In this document: one piece after another, positions 42,837-49,995 of the stretch | Layout of the letters: every line of letters starts with the position of its first letter | How positions within the stretch are numbered: position 1 is the first letter of the stretch | Assembly: GCA_947593735.1 (NCBI GenBank) | Contig: CANQDT010000013.1 | Span: 1 to 61,048, forward strand | Reading direction: 5' to 3' | DNA: 61,048 nt | Source of the DNA: an uncultured Lachnospiraceae bacterium | Lineage (GTDB): Bacteria; Bacillota; Clostridia; Lachnospirales; Lachnospiraceae | Translations under genes and position numbers: made by a program | Notes under the pieces: generated by a model | Databases searched by the model: none | The model's input: the letters and a program-made list of their open reading frames with translations, nothing else | Told to the model about the DNA's origin: nothing

Positions 42837-44630
42837 ATGAGACATTGGAAGAGACTGTTTGCGCTTCTTCTTGCGCTTTGTGTGACAGCGTCGTTTGCTG
42901 TCCCGGCGTATGCCGCGAACAAAAAGTTTAAATATACATGGAACGGAAAAAATTATAAATACAACGGACGGACGCTGAAGCTCACGGTCGCGGGCGACAA
43001 TATCGACTTATCCGATACGCCGCCGATCTTTAAGAACGACACGTCGATGTTCCCTTATGAGGATGCGTTTGAAGACACCGGTCTGCATGTGAAGGTCGCG
43101 CATGACAGCGCGGACGATACGGTCACGTTTACCTACTATGATAAGAAAGTGCGGGTAACGGTCGGAAAGAAGCAGGCATCCTTCAATGACACGTCGTGGA
43201 ACCTGCCGGAAGCGCCCATGAAGATCACGTATGTATCGAATGATAAAACGAGGATCCTGGTTCCCGCCGAGGCGATCGCGCAGAAGCTGGATCTGAATTA
43301 TACTTATACGAAGATCGACGATACGACCGGATCCATTGTCATTACGGAAAAAGCCGGCGTCAAGATCCGGTATAACGGAGTAAAATACAACCATACCGGT
43401 TCCAAAGCGTCGGTTTATACCAAAAAGAAGAAGGTTTCCGCCGCGATCCCCGGTCTGATGATCATGAACAACGTCATGGTCCCGGCGAAAGAGACTTATG
43501 GGAAAGGCGATCTGGATTCTACGTATTCGTATGATTCGGGCTCCGGGAAGATCACGATCAAAAATGACGAACATACCGTGGAACTGACGGTCAACAGCGA
43601 CAGGGCATATGTCGACGGAGAGGAGAAAGAGCTTGACTGTACGCCGCTCAAGGTAAAGCTGCTGTCCAATAAAAAATTCTACATCATGGTGCCGTCGAAT
43701 TTTGTATCCCGCTCCCTGGATTATACGTACAGTTATTCTTCCTCGGAGGGGAAAGTCGTGATCGGGCTGGAAGACGCCATCGCGTTCCCGCTGCCGGACG
43801 GAGTCAGCATCGAGCAGGTCGCGCTTTCCGACGGACCGGATCGGAGAGTGAAGGTCACTGTGCCCGGAGATCACACGGATTTTTATGAAGACGTCGATTT
43901 TGATTCCCTTGACGCCGTGACATCCAGCCATATCGGAACGGACGGGGCGGAGACGGTGATCACGCTCCGCACGTCGACATACCGCGCGGCGAAATGGAAG
44001 CAGAAATCCGGGAAATGGATGCTGCACCTTGTTAAGCCGAGGGAGGTCTACGACCGTATCGTCGTCGTCGACGCGGGACATGGGGGAAGCGATCCGGGCG
44101 CAACCGGGAACGGGCTGAAAGAAAAAGACCTGACGCTCAAAATTTTAAAATACTGCAAATCCTACTTTGATCAGGATGATTCGATCAAAGTCTATTATTC
44201 GCGCACAACGGATGTTTTTGTGAACCTCTACGACATCCGGAACATTCCGAACGAGACGGAAGCGGATATGTTCGTGAGCATCCATATTGACTCATTCAAT
44301 TCCACTTCCACCGGAACAAGCGTCCTGTACAACGGTACGCTGAACCAGAAGAACGACGGGGGCTTATCTTCTTATGTGCTGGCGAGCCGCATGATCAATA
44401 AGGTCCAGAAAGCGACGGGACTGACCAAACGATACGGGAACGGGCTGTCGAACCGGCCAAACCTGGTCGTGCTGAAAGCGGACTGCCCGGCTGTCCTGAT
44501 CGAGACGGCGTTCATCAGCAACCCGAACGATGTAAAGCAGGTCCTTGGCAACAATAAGAAGCTCAAGAAGGTCGGGAAAGCGATCTACCAGACGGTCGTG
44601 GCGGCGTTTGAGGATTATCCGAGACCGTAG
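42837..44630 (+). CDS. N-acetylmuramoyl-L-alanine amidase with copper-amine-oxidase-type N-terminal repeats
   Basis: 597 aa. ATG at 42837 follows AAAGGAGG and begins a signal peptide ending near PAYA. Residues about 40-330 hold two to three Cu_amine_oxidase_N-like beta domains (for example YVSNDKTRILVPAEAIAQKL and LLSNKKFYIMVPSNFVSRSL), which are non-enzymatic cell-wall modules. An AMIN-like stretch follows (about 330-400). The C-terminal Amidase_3 domain (about 405-595) has the zinc motif VVDAGHGGSDPGA (His near residue 415), a glutamate in GLKEKDLTL, SIHIDSF and the catalytic VLIETAFISN. It cleaves the lactyl-amide bond in peptidoglycan. Confidence 0.92.
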   Translation: MRHWKRLFALLLALCVTASFAVPAYAANKKFKYTWNGKNYKYNGRTLKLTVAGDNIDLSDTPPIFKNDTSMFPYEDAFEDTGLHVKVAHDSADDTVTFTYYDKKVRVTVGKKQASFNDTSWNLPEAPMKITYVSNDKTRILVPAEAIAQKLDLNYTYTKIDDTTGSIVITEKAGVKIRYNGVKYNHTGSKASVYTKKKKVSAAIPGLMIMNNVMVPAKETYGKGDLDSTYSYDSGSGKITIKNDEHTVELTVNSDRAYVDGEEKELDCTPLKVKLLSNKKFYIMVPSNFVSRSLDYTYSYSSSEGKVVIGLEDAIAFPLPDGVSIEQVALSDGPDRRVKVTVPGDHTDFYEDVDFDSLDAVTSSHIGTDGAETVITLRTSTYRAAKWKQKSGKWMLHLVKPREVYDRIVVVDAGHGGSDPGATGNGLKEKDLTLKILKYCKSYFDQDDSIKVYYSRTTDVFVNLYDIRNIPNETEADMFVSIHIDSFNSTSTGTSVLYNGTLNQKNDGGLSSYVLASRMINKVQKATGLTKRYGNGLSNRPNLVVLKADCPAVLIETAFISNPNDVKQVLGNNKKLKKVGKAIYQTVVAAFEDYPRP

Positions 44631-44672
44631 GTTTTTGCCGATCAGGGATCTCCCGTGAAAGGAAACGAAAAG

Positions 44673-45173
44673 ATGAAACGAATCGCACAGTTTGAAAAGG
44701 TAAGTTACGCGCAGTTCCAGGAGGACTGGCGCGATGTATTCGGGCAGGACGACGTCCGCGCCGTATATGACGCGATCCGCCTTCCAAGCCGCGCGACGAA
44801 AGGATCCGCGGGATATGACTTCTACGCGCCCGCGGCGTTCACGCTGAAACCGGGGGAGACGATCCGGATCCCAACAGGGATCCGCGTCCGTATGGAGGAC
44901 AACTGGGTGCTGCAGTGTTATCCGAGAAGCGGTCTCGGGTTCCGGTACCGGCTGCAATTAAATAATACGGTCGGGATCATTGACAGTGATTATTATGATT
45001 CGGACAACGAAGGGCATATCTTTGCCAAGATCACAAATGACAGCAACGAAGGCAAGACCGTGACGGTAGAGGCTGGGCAGGGATTCATGCAGGGGATTTT
45101 TGTGGAATATGGGATCACGGTGGACGACGACGCCGACCGGGAACGGAACGGCGGATTTGGAAGTACGACATAA
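44673..45173 (+). CDS. dut: Deoxyuridine 5'-triphosphate nucleotidohydrolase (trimeric dUTPase)
   Basis: 166 aa. It converts dUTP to dUMP and PPi. The five motifs appear in order: SAGYDFYA (I), PRSGLGFR (II), GIIDSDYYD (III), a degenerate motif IV near AGQGFMQGIF, and RNGGFGST (V, the C-terminal arm). Motif III with an extended IDSDYYDSDNEGHI loop is the form common in Clostridia and their phages. ATG at 44673 follows AAAGGA; GTG at 44655 has no ribosome site. It converges on the 6S-like RNA encoded on the other strand. Confidence 0.92.
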   Translation: MKRIAQFEKVSYAQFQEDWRDVFGQDDVRAVYDAIRLPSRATKGSAGYDFYAPAAFTLKPGETIRIPTGIRVRMEDNWVLQCYPRSGLGFRYRLQLNNTVGIIDSDYYDSDNEGHIFAKITNDSNEGKTVTVEAGQGFMQGIFVEYGITVDDDADRERNGGFGSTT

Positions 45174-45387
45174 AAAAGAAACCCCGGTGATGCCGTTTCT
45201 GTTATTTTGACGCCTAGCGAAAAGCCAGGTGGGTAACCGCAAGTAAGCTTCTGCCTTCCACTGCGTAACGGAGGCCTGACATCCACTTACCAATGTAGGA
45301 ATCCCATGAAACGTAGATGTAGGTTCAAAATAAAACAGGTTGTCGAACACCCCAGGGCTTCTATTTGATTTTCTTATTTCTTTTCCT
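45173..45387 (-). ncRNA. ssrS: Candidate 6S RNA (ssrS)
   Basis: Transcribed on the minus strand from a perfect promoter (45394-45422), with predicted start near 45387. Residues AAGCCCTGGGGTG near the 5' part can pair with CCCACCTGGCTT near the 3' part, forming the closing stem of a long rod. The middle contains the conserved-looking segments GGGATTCCTACATTGG and GTAAGTGGATGTCAGGCC, which I recall from Lachnospiraceae 6S RNAs. It ends at a GAAAC/GTTTC hairpin with a 6-T run (45173-45203). There is no open reading frame. 6S RNA sequesters SigA-RNA polymerase. It explains the 255-base gap between dut and the 45428 gene. Confidence 0.7.
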
Positions 45388-45393
45388 GCTTCT

Positions 45394-45422
45394 ATTCTAC
45401 ACGTATCTTACGCAAAACTCAA
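45394..45422 (-). promoter_or_regulatory. SigA promoter of the 6S-like RNA
   Basis: On the minus strand TTGAGT (45422-45417) and TAGAAT (45399-45394) have a 17-base spacer. Confidence 0.75.
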
Positions 45423-45427
45423 GAAAA

Positions 45428-48100
45428 TTATTCGATAAAATTCAGTTCGTCATTGCCCCTGTTCCGGAAGCAGGCGGCGTAGGCGGAACGCTTCCGGGAA
45501 GGCACTTTGATCGTCAGCGTTCCCCTGGTTCCGCGCAGGATATCCGAGCCGACCGTTTTTTTGGTCAGCTTTGACGTCCGGACGATGATCTTTCTGAGGG
45601 AAACGCAATTCTGGAACGCCTTGTTCCCGATGGAGCTCACCTGTGTTCCGATCGTGACTGTCACGACGGATTTTTTATTTTTCAGCGCTTTTGGCGCGAT
45701 GCCGGTCACGTGGTACCGGATCCCGCCGATCGTTACCCGGGCGGGGATCGTAATGCGGCGCGCCTTTTTTTGCGTGGACGCAAGATAGAGGACCGCGGGC
45801 GCCTTTCCGGAGGAAGACGCAACCCGGACTTTGCAGTGATGGACGGCGTCTTTCAGGACCGTCCCTTTCTTTGCCGGGCGCGCCGCCGTGTCGCCGGAAT
45901 CTCCGGTTCCGGTTTCCTGTCCGGGAGTCGCGTCGGTTTCCCCGCTGTCATCCGGGTCTTCCGCAGCGTCGCCGGACGCCGGATCCGCGCCGGAGGAACC
46001 GCCGCCGAAATCCTCGTCGTCCGTATCGGGATGGGTCGTTCCGTTCGCGAGCGTATAATCCGTCACATATTTCACGACGATCTCCTCTTCTCCGGAGAGC
46101 GTCTGCGCGTTCATATAAGAGTCCACATAGACGTTTCCGATCGTGTACATCCAGCCGGATCTTTTGCCGTAGTCATACTCGGAAAGACCGTTGATGGAGG
46201 TAACGCGGCTTCCTTTTGCCTCGTATGGGACAGAATGTTCCGCGAGGATTTTTTTGAATACGTCGAAGACGGTCGCGCCTTTTGTAAAGGATTCGTCCGT
46301 TGTCTTTGGAATGATCGGTTCGCCGTTGAGACCGAGCAGCGTGAAGCTGACGCGGATCGGACTGTCGATCTCGCGTTTATACGCCGTCAGGACGGAACCG
46401 TAGGAAGATTCTTTGACGGAATAGGGCGCCGCGGCGAACGATTCGGTATAATTGCCGCTGCCGACGACCATGACATAGGCGCTGACCGGCTGCTGAAAGA
46501 GCTGCCGGAATTTTTCCAGCGCTTCCGCGTCGTAATGGTCCGCGTTCTGAAATTTTGTATAGTAACCGCCGAATTGCTCGTCGGTCAGGACGCTTTCGAT
46601 CTTGACGAACGTATCCTCCGCGGGCGTCCCGCTCAGGATCAGCGTTTCATTGGCGAGAAGGTCCCGGTCGCTGGAGTGGAACAGCCGCCAGTCCTCCTGT
46701 TCCTCCCATCCGGGAAGCTCGTCTACGACAATGCCGGTGTTGCGCCGCTCCGAAATGCTGGATACGGCGGTTGTACCGGTATGGTCTTCGTTCCATACAA
46801 GCTCCTGAAATGGCGTCAGATCGTCGATCACGCTGTAAGCGTCCGTGTTTGTGCCGAGAAGATGCGCTGTATAATCGGCTTTCGCCTGATCCATGAGCGC
46901 CAGCGCGCCGTTCAGTTCATCCCTGCCAAGATAGCTGACGGTAACGGCGAGTTCTTTTGATACCGACAGGGATGGATCGGTTTTGCTTTCCATGGTCACG
47001 GTAAGCGTAACCGTCCTGTCGGCGGAATGGTCCTCTCCGAGCGGTCGGTAGACATAAGCGCGGAAGCTGTTGACGTCGATCACGTCCGTATCGGAACTCT
47101 GAACTGTGAAGCGGTAGTTCCAGTAATCCCAGTAAGGACCGTAATCAAGCTGCTGCAATTCGTCCTGCGTTACCACGTTCCGCGGGATAACAAGCTGGAT
47201 GTCATGCGTGACCGCGGCGGGATCCAGCTTCTGCCCGGTCGCGAAATCAGTCAGCTTATCCGGCGTATAGCAGGAGAGGATCTTTGTCATCTGATCGAGG
47301 CTTTGTTCTACTTCTCCCTCCGAGAGCGGGAGGACCGTCACGGAAAAGATCCGGTAGATCGTGATGTCCGTGGACGGATTCGTAATGGTCGCGGTCAGCG
47401 TGATGTCACGCTGCTGCGCGTCCCGGACGACGGCTCCGACGTACGGCTCATACAGGGCGTCCGCGGTTCCTTTCCGGTTTTCGTCGCTGATGGAAAGATG
47501 TTTGCTGTCGGAAGACTCCCATGTGATCCAGGCGAACGAGTATTTATCGCCGCGCAGGCAGGAGGGAAGCGTCAGGTTGGACGAGACGGCGGAAAGGCTG
47601 TCGTTTGCTCCGCGCAGGACGTCTTCCGCCAGAACCGTATCGGCGGAATGGCGCAGGGCTTCCGTTACCTGCTCCTTGCTGTTCCATGGAACGAGCAGGG
47701 CGTACATATCGGATGTGGGATATACGACGGTCGTATCCTCAACCGTCAGGTCGAAGAATACCTGCACCTGTTTGCCGGTCGCGAAGCTCCCGTCCGGAAT
47801 GGGCGGATAATGGATCTTCCCGTTTTGGGAGATCAGGCTTTCATCCGCGGTGGAATGAATGGTGACCGTCACGTCGTCAAAGCCGCGCTTTTGGAGCAGC
47901 GCCTGAAATTTTGTGAGGATGTTGGTATCTTCCCCGCAGACAGGCTGGAGCAGCTTGAAATCCCATTTCAGGCTGTCCAGGACTTTCTGCAAATAGGCGT
48001 CGGGGTTTGTCTGGGCTGCCCGGACGGACGCCGGAACGACCGGGAGCGCGGTTGCGATCATGCTGAGCGTAAGCAGCAGGATCAAAATTTTTTTCTTCAT
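45428..48100 (-). CDS. Secreted surface protein with aBig domains, DUF4430 (transcobalamin C-terminal-like) and BspA-type LRR; under cobalamin riboswitch
   Basis: 890 aa. ATG at 48100 follows AAGGAGAG and starts a signal peptide ending near SVRAA. An N-terminal domain (about 30-160) precedes two Ig-like aBig-type domains (about 165-260 and 325-395) and a helical/unknown region. Next comes a DUF4430 domain (about 600-690; TVFDVFKKILAEH, GKRSGWMYTIGNVYVD). DUF4430 is related to the C-terminal domain of transcobalamin and intrinsic factor, where it helps bind cobalamin. An acidic Gly/Asp/Thr linker leads to a C-terminal leucine-rich, BspA-like repeat (about 785-880). There is no LPXTG motif. The leader holds a cobalamin riboswitch and a terminator, so expression should fall when B12 is plentiful. 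I infer a corrinoid-capturing surface protein. Confidence 0.82.
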   Translation of the reverse strand: MKKKILILLLTLSMIATALPVVPASVRAAQTNPDAYLQKVLDSLKWDFKLLQPVCGEDTNILTKFQALLQKRGFDDVTVTIHSTADESLISQNGKIHYPPIPDGSFATGKQVQVFFDLTVEDTTVVYPTSDMYALLVPWNSKEQVTEALRHSADTVLAEDVLRGANDSLSAVSSNLTLPSCLRGDKYSFAWITWESSDSKHLSISDENRKGTADALYEPYVGAVVRDAQQRDITLTATITNPSTDITIYRIFSVTVLPLSEGEVEQSLDQMTKILSCYTPDKLTDFATGQKLDPAAVTHDIQLVIPRNVVTQDELQQLDYGPYWDYWNYRFTVQSSDTDVIDVNSFRAYVYRPLGEDHSADRTVTLTVTMESKTDPSLSVSKELAVTVSYLGRDELNGALALMDQAKADYTAHLLGTNTDAYSVIDDLTPFQELVWNEDHTGTTAVSSISERRNTGIVVDELPGWEEQEDWRLFHSSDRDLLANETLILSGTPAEDTFVKIESVLTDEQFGGYYTKFQNADHYDAEALEKFRQLFQQPVSAYVMVVGSGNYTESFAAAPYSVKESSYGSVLTAYKREIDSPIRVSFTLLGLNGEPIIPKTTDESFTKGATVFDVFKKILAEHSVPYEAKGSRVTSINGLSEYDYGKRSGWMYTIGNVYVDSYMNAQTLSGEEEIVVKYVTDYTLANGTTHPDTDDEDFGGGSSGADPASGDAAEDPDDSGETDATPGQETGTGDSGDTAARPAKKGTVLKDAVHHCKVRVASSSGKAPAVLYLASTQKKARRITIPARVTIGGIRYHVTGIAPKALKNKKSVVTVTIGTQVSSIGNKAFQNCVSLRKIIVRTSKLTKKTVGSDILRGTRGTLTIKVPSRKRSAYAACFRNRGNDELNFIE

Positions 48101-48149
48101 AAATCTCTCCTTTCCTGAAACAAAACAGATACGTCCTGATCCGGCGCAA

Positions 48150-48190
48150 AAGAAAAAGCACATCTTCTTTCGGCGGAAAAAAAGATGTGC
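48150..48190 (-). terminator. Riboswitch-controlled terminator in the leader of the DUF4430 gene
   Basis: On the minus strand GCACATCTT pairs with AAGATGTGC, followed by TTTTTCTTTT. It lies between the aptamer and the start codon at 48100. Confidence 0.75.
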
Positions 48191-48307
48191 GGTAAAAGCT
48201 GCATACAAACAAACCATGGGACAGAATGTTCCCCTGGAACGGATGCGGGTCGGTTTACACTTTTCTTTGCCCAAAAGTGCGGATCAGGGGATGACCCTGA
48301 TAACCAT

Positions 48308-48426
48308 GTTTTCCAGCAGGTATTCCGACTTATGGATTCCGGATCAAATGGATCCAATTACGGTAATGGCTGTTGCGACGGATTCTCACCGAGATTTCCC
48401 TGAAATGCCAGCAGGCACTGAAAAAC
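48308..48426 (-). promoter_or_regulatory. Cobalamin riboswitch
   Basis: Reading the minus strand, GTTTTTCAG (48426-48418) pairs with CTGGAAAAC (48316-48308) as P1. Inside are CAGGGAA, GGTGAGAATCC (48390-48380), a GCCATTACCGTAA segment corresponding to the conserved ACTG/GTAA core, and a B12-box-like AGTCGGAATACCTGCTGG (48330-48313). These are in the order of known B12 aptamers. A downstream terminator gives a transcriptional off-switch. The promoter lies at 48449-48477. Confidence 0.88.
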
Positions 48427-48448
48427 AACGATATTCAGTTCGGAAATC

Positions 48449-48477
48449 ATTCTATCATCCGCCGATCCGGATGTCAA
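48449..48477 (-). promoter_or_regulatory. SigA promoter of the riboswitch transcript
   Basis: On the minus strand TTGACA (48477-48472) and TAGAAT (48454-48449) have a 17-base spacer; RNA would start near 48442, just ahead of P1. Confidence 0.85.
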
Positions 48478-48512
48478 GCGGTTCCGGCAGCGCGTTTGTG
48501 TCAAGAATCCTC

Positions 48513-48541
48513 TTGAATTATGGGAAAATATATGGTACAAT
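48513..48541 (+). promoter_or_regulatory. SigA promoter of the pheST T-box transcript
   Basis: TTGAAT at 48513-48518 and TACAAT at 48536-48541 have a 17-base spacer. It diverges from the riboswitch promoter 36 bases away. Confidence 0.8.
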
Positions 48542-48547
48542 GCCAAG

Positions 48548-48806
48548 CGAATGAAAAGACCGGGAACGTGCACAGTAGAACCGTAATTCCCCTTTCAGAG
48601 AGAGCAGGTCGCTGGCTGGGAGCCGCTCAGGGTTCGGTACGGTTTGAATTTCACACGGGAGTCGCGCTTCTGAACGACGGGTAGGAAGCGACGTGCTACG
48701 CGTTAAGTAGGCAGAGTGTAACGCTGACGGACAGCGTTAAATGAGGGTGGTACCGCGGATAACAGATTGATTCGTCCCTGCGATCAGAAGATCGCGGGGA
48801 TTTTTT
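48548..48806 (+). promoter_or_regulatory. T-box riboswitch, phenylalanine-specific
   Basis: The T-box sequence AGGGTGGTACCGCGG lies at 48744-48758, followed by a terminator with CCCTGCGATC-AGAA-GATCGCGGGG and six T (48776-48806). Stem I includes the AGAGAG motif near 48596 and a specifier loop GAATTTCACA, giving UUC (48650-48652) for Phe, consistent with pheS and pheT downstream. Uncharged tRNA-Phe would allow read-through. Confidence 0.93.
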
Positions 48807-48870
48807 CATGTCACAGGAAATTTCGTCCTGTGACATGAAAAGCCTCCGGCTGGATGTGCAGCTCGCCGCA
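48803..48870 (+). repeat. Interspersed hairpin repeat, copy 2
   Basis: The 14-bp arms TTTTCATGTCACAG and CTGTGACATGAAAA surround GAAATTTCGTC, followed by AGCCTCCGGCTGGAT and GCAGCTCGC. It differs from copy 1 (22132-22200) by a paired change that keeps the stem. It starts inside the T run of the T-box terminator and lies between the leader and pheS. Confidence 0.85.
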
Positions 48871-48962
48871 GGCGGAGAATCGCGCAGGCGGGATCCTGCT
48901 TCCGCAGCGAAAAGGGAACAGGAGAGATCAGATCATTGAAGGAAGGAAGAAAGGAAAAAGAG

Positions 48963-49982
48963 ATGAAAGAAAAGTTACAAGCCATTCGTGAAAAAGCGAT
49001 GGAACAGATGGGAAAAGCGACAAGCCTGGAGCATTTGAACGAGATCCGGGTCGCGGTCCTCGGGAAAAAAGGAGAACTGACCCAGGTGCTCAAGAGCATG
49101 AAGGACGTCGCACCGGAAGACCGGCCGAAGGTCGGGCAGATGGTCAACGAGGCGCGGCAGGCGATCGAGGAGAAGCTGGAGGCGGAAACAGCGGCGATCC
49201 GGCGCAGGCTCAGGGAGGAAAAGATGAAAGCGGAAGTGATCGACGTTACGCTGCCCGGAACGAGGAACCTCCAGGGACACCGCCATCCGAACCAGATCGC
49301 GTTGGATGATCTGGAACGGGTCTTTATCGGGATGGGCTATGAAGTTGTGGAAGGTCCCGAGGTGGAATATGACCATTATAATTTTGAATTGCTGAATATC
49401 CCGGCGAACCATCCGGCAAAGGATGAACAGGATACGTTTTATATCACGAAAGAGATCCTGCTCCGGACGCAGACGTCCCCGGTGCAGGCGCGAGTGATGG
49501 AAACCGGGCGTATGCCGATCCGCATCATCGCGCCGGGGCGCGTGTTCCGCTCCGACGAAGTGGACGCTACACATTCCCCGTCCTTCCATCAGGTGGAGGG
49601 GCTGGTCGTCGACCGGGGCATTACCTTTGCCGACCTGAAAGGGACGCTGGAGCAGTTCGCGAAAGAATTTTTCGGACCGGATACAAAAGTAAAATTCCGC
49701 CCACATCATTTCCCATTCACGGAACCGAGCGCGGAAGTGGACGTTTCCTGTTTCAAATGCGGAGGAAAAGGATGCCGCATGTGCAAGGGAAGCGGATGGA
49801 TCGAGATCCTCGGCTGCGGGATGGTACATCCCAAAGTACTGCGTGATTGCGGGATCGACCCGGAGGTGTATCAGGGATTCGCGTTCGGGATCGGATTGGA
49901 GCGGGTCGCCCTGCTGAAATATGAGATTGACGATATGCGCCTGTTATATGAAAATGACGTTCGGTTTTTGAGACAATTTTAG
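48963..49982 (+). CDS. pheS: Phenylalanine-tRNA ligase alpha subunit
   Basis: 339 aa, the class II catalytic subunit. ATG at 48963 gives the normal start MKEKLQAIREKAMEQ; a TTG at 48936 after AGGAGAG would add nine charged residues and is the alternative. An N-terminal coiled coil (about 1-85) is followed by the catalytic core with HPNQIALDDLERVFIGMG, RTQTSPVQARVM, FRSDEVDATHSPSFHQVEG and the motif 3 region GFAFGIGLERVALLKY. The FKCGGKGCRMCKGSGW insert is usual for bacterial PheS. It is controlled by the T-box leader and co-transcribed with pheT (13-base gap). Confidence 0.95.
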   Translation: MKEKLQAIREKAMEQMGKATSLEHLNEIRVAVLGKKGELTQVLKSMKDVAPEDRPKVGQMVNEARQAIEEKLEAETAAIRRRLREEKMKAEVIDVTLPGTRNLQGHRHPNQIALDDLERVFIGMGYEVVEGPEVEYDHYNFELLNIPANHPAKDEQDTFYITKEILLRTQTSPVQARVMETGRMPIRIIAPGRVFRSDEVDATHSPSFHQVEGLVVDRGITFADLKGTLEQFAKEFFGPDTKVKFRPHHFPFTEPSAEVDVSCFKCGGKGCRMCKGSGWIEILGCGMVHPKVLRDCGIDPEVYQGFAFGIGLERVALLKYEIDDMRLLYENDVRFLRQF

Positions 49983-49995
49983 GAGGAGAGAAGAG

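Noticed and set aside
45710-46960. 416-codon open frame on the plus strand
   Set aside because: Antisense to the signal-peptide DUF4430 protein, which has a promoter, riboswitch and ribosome site.
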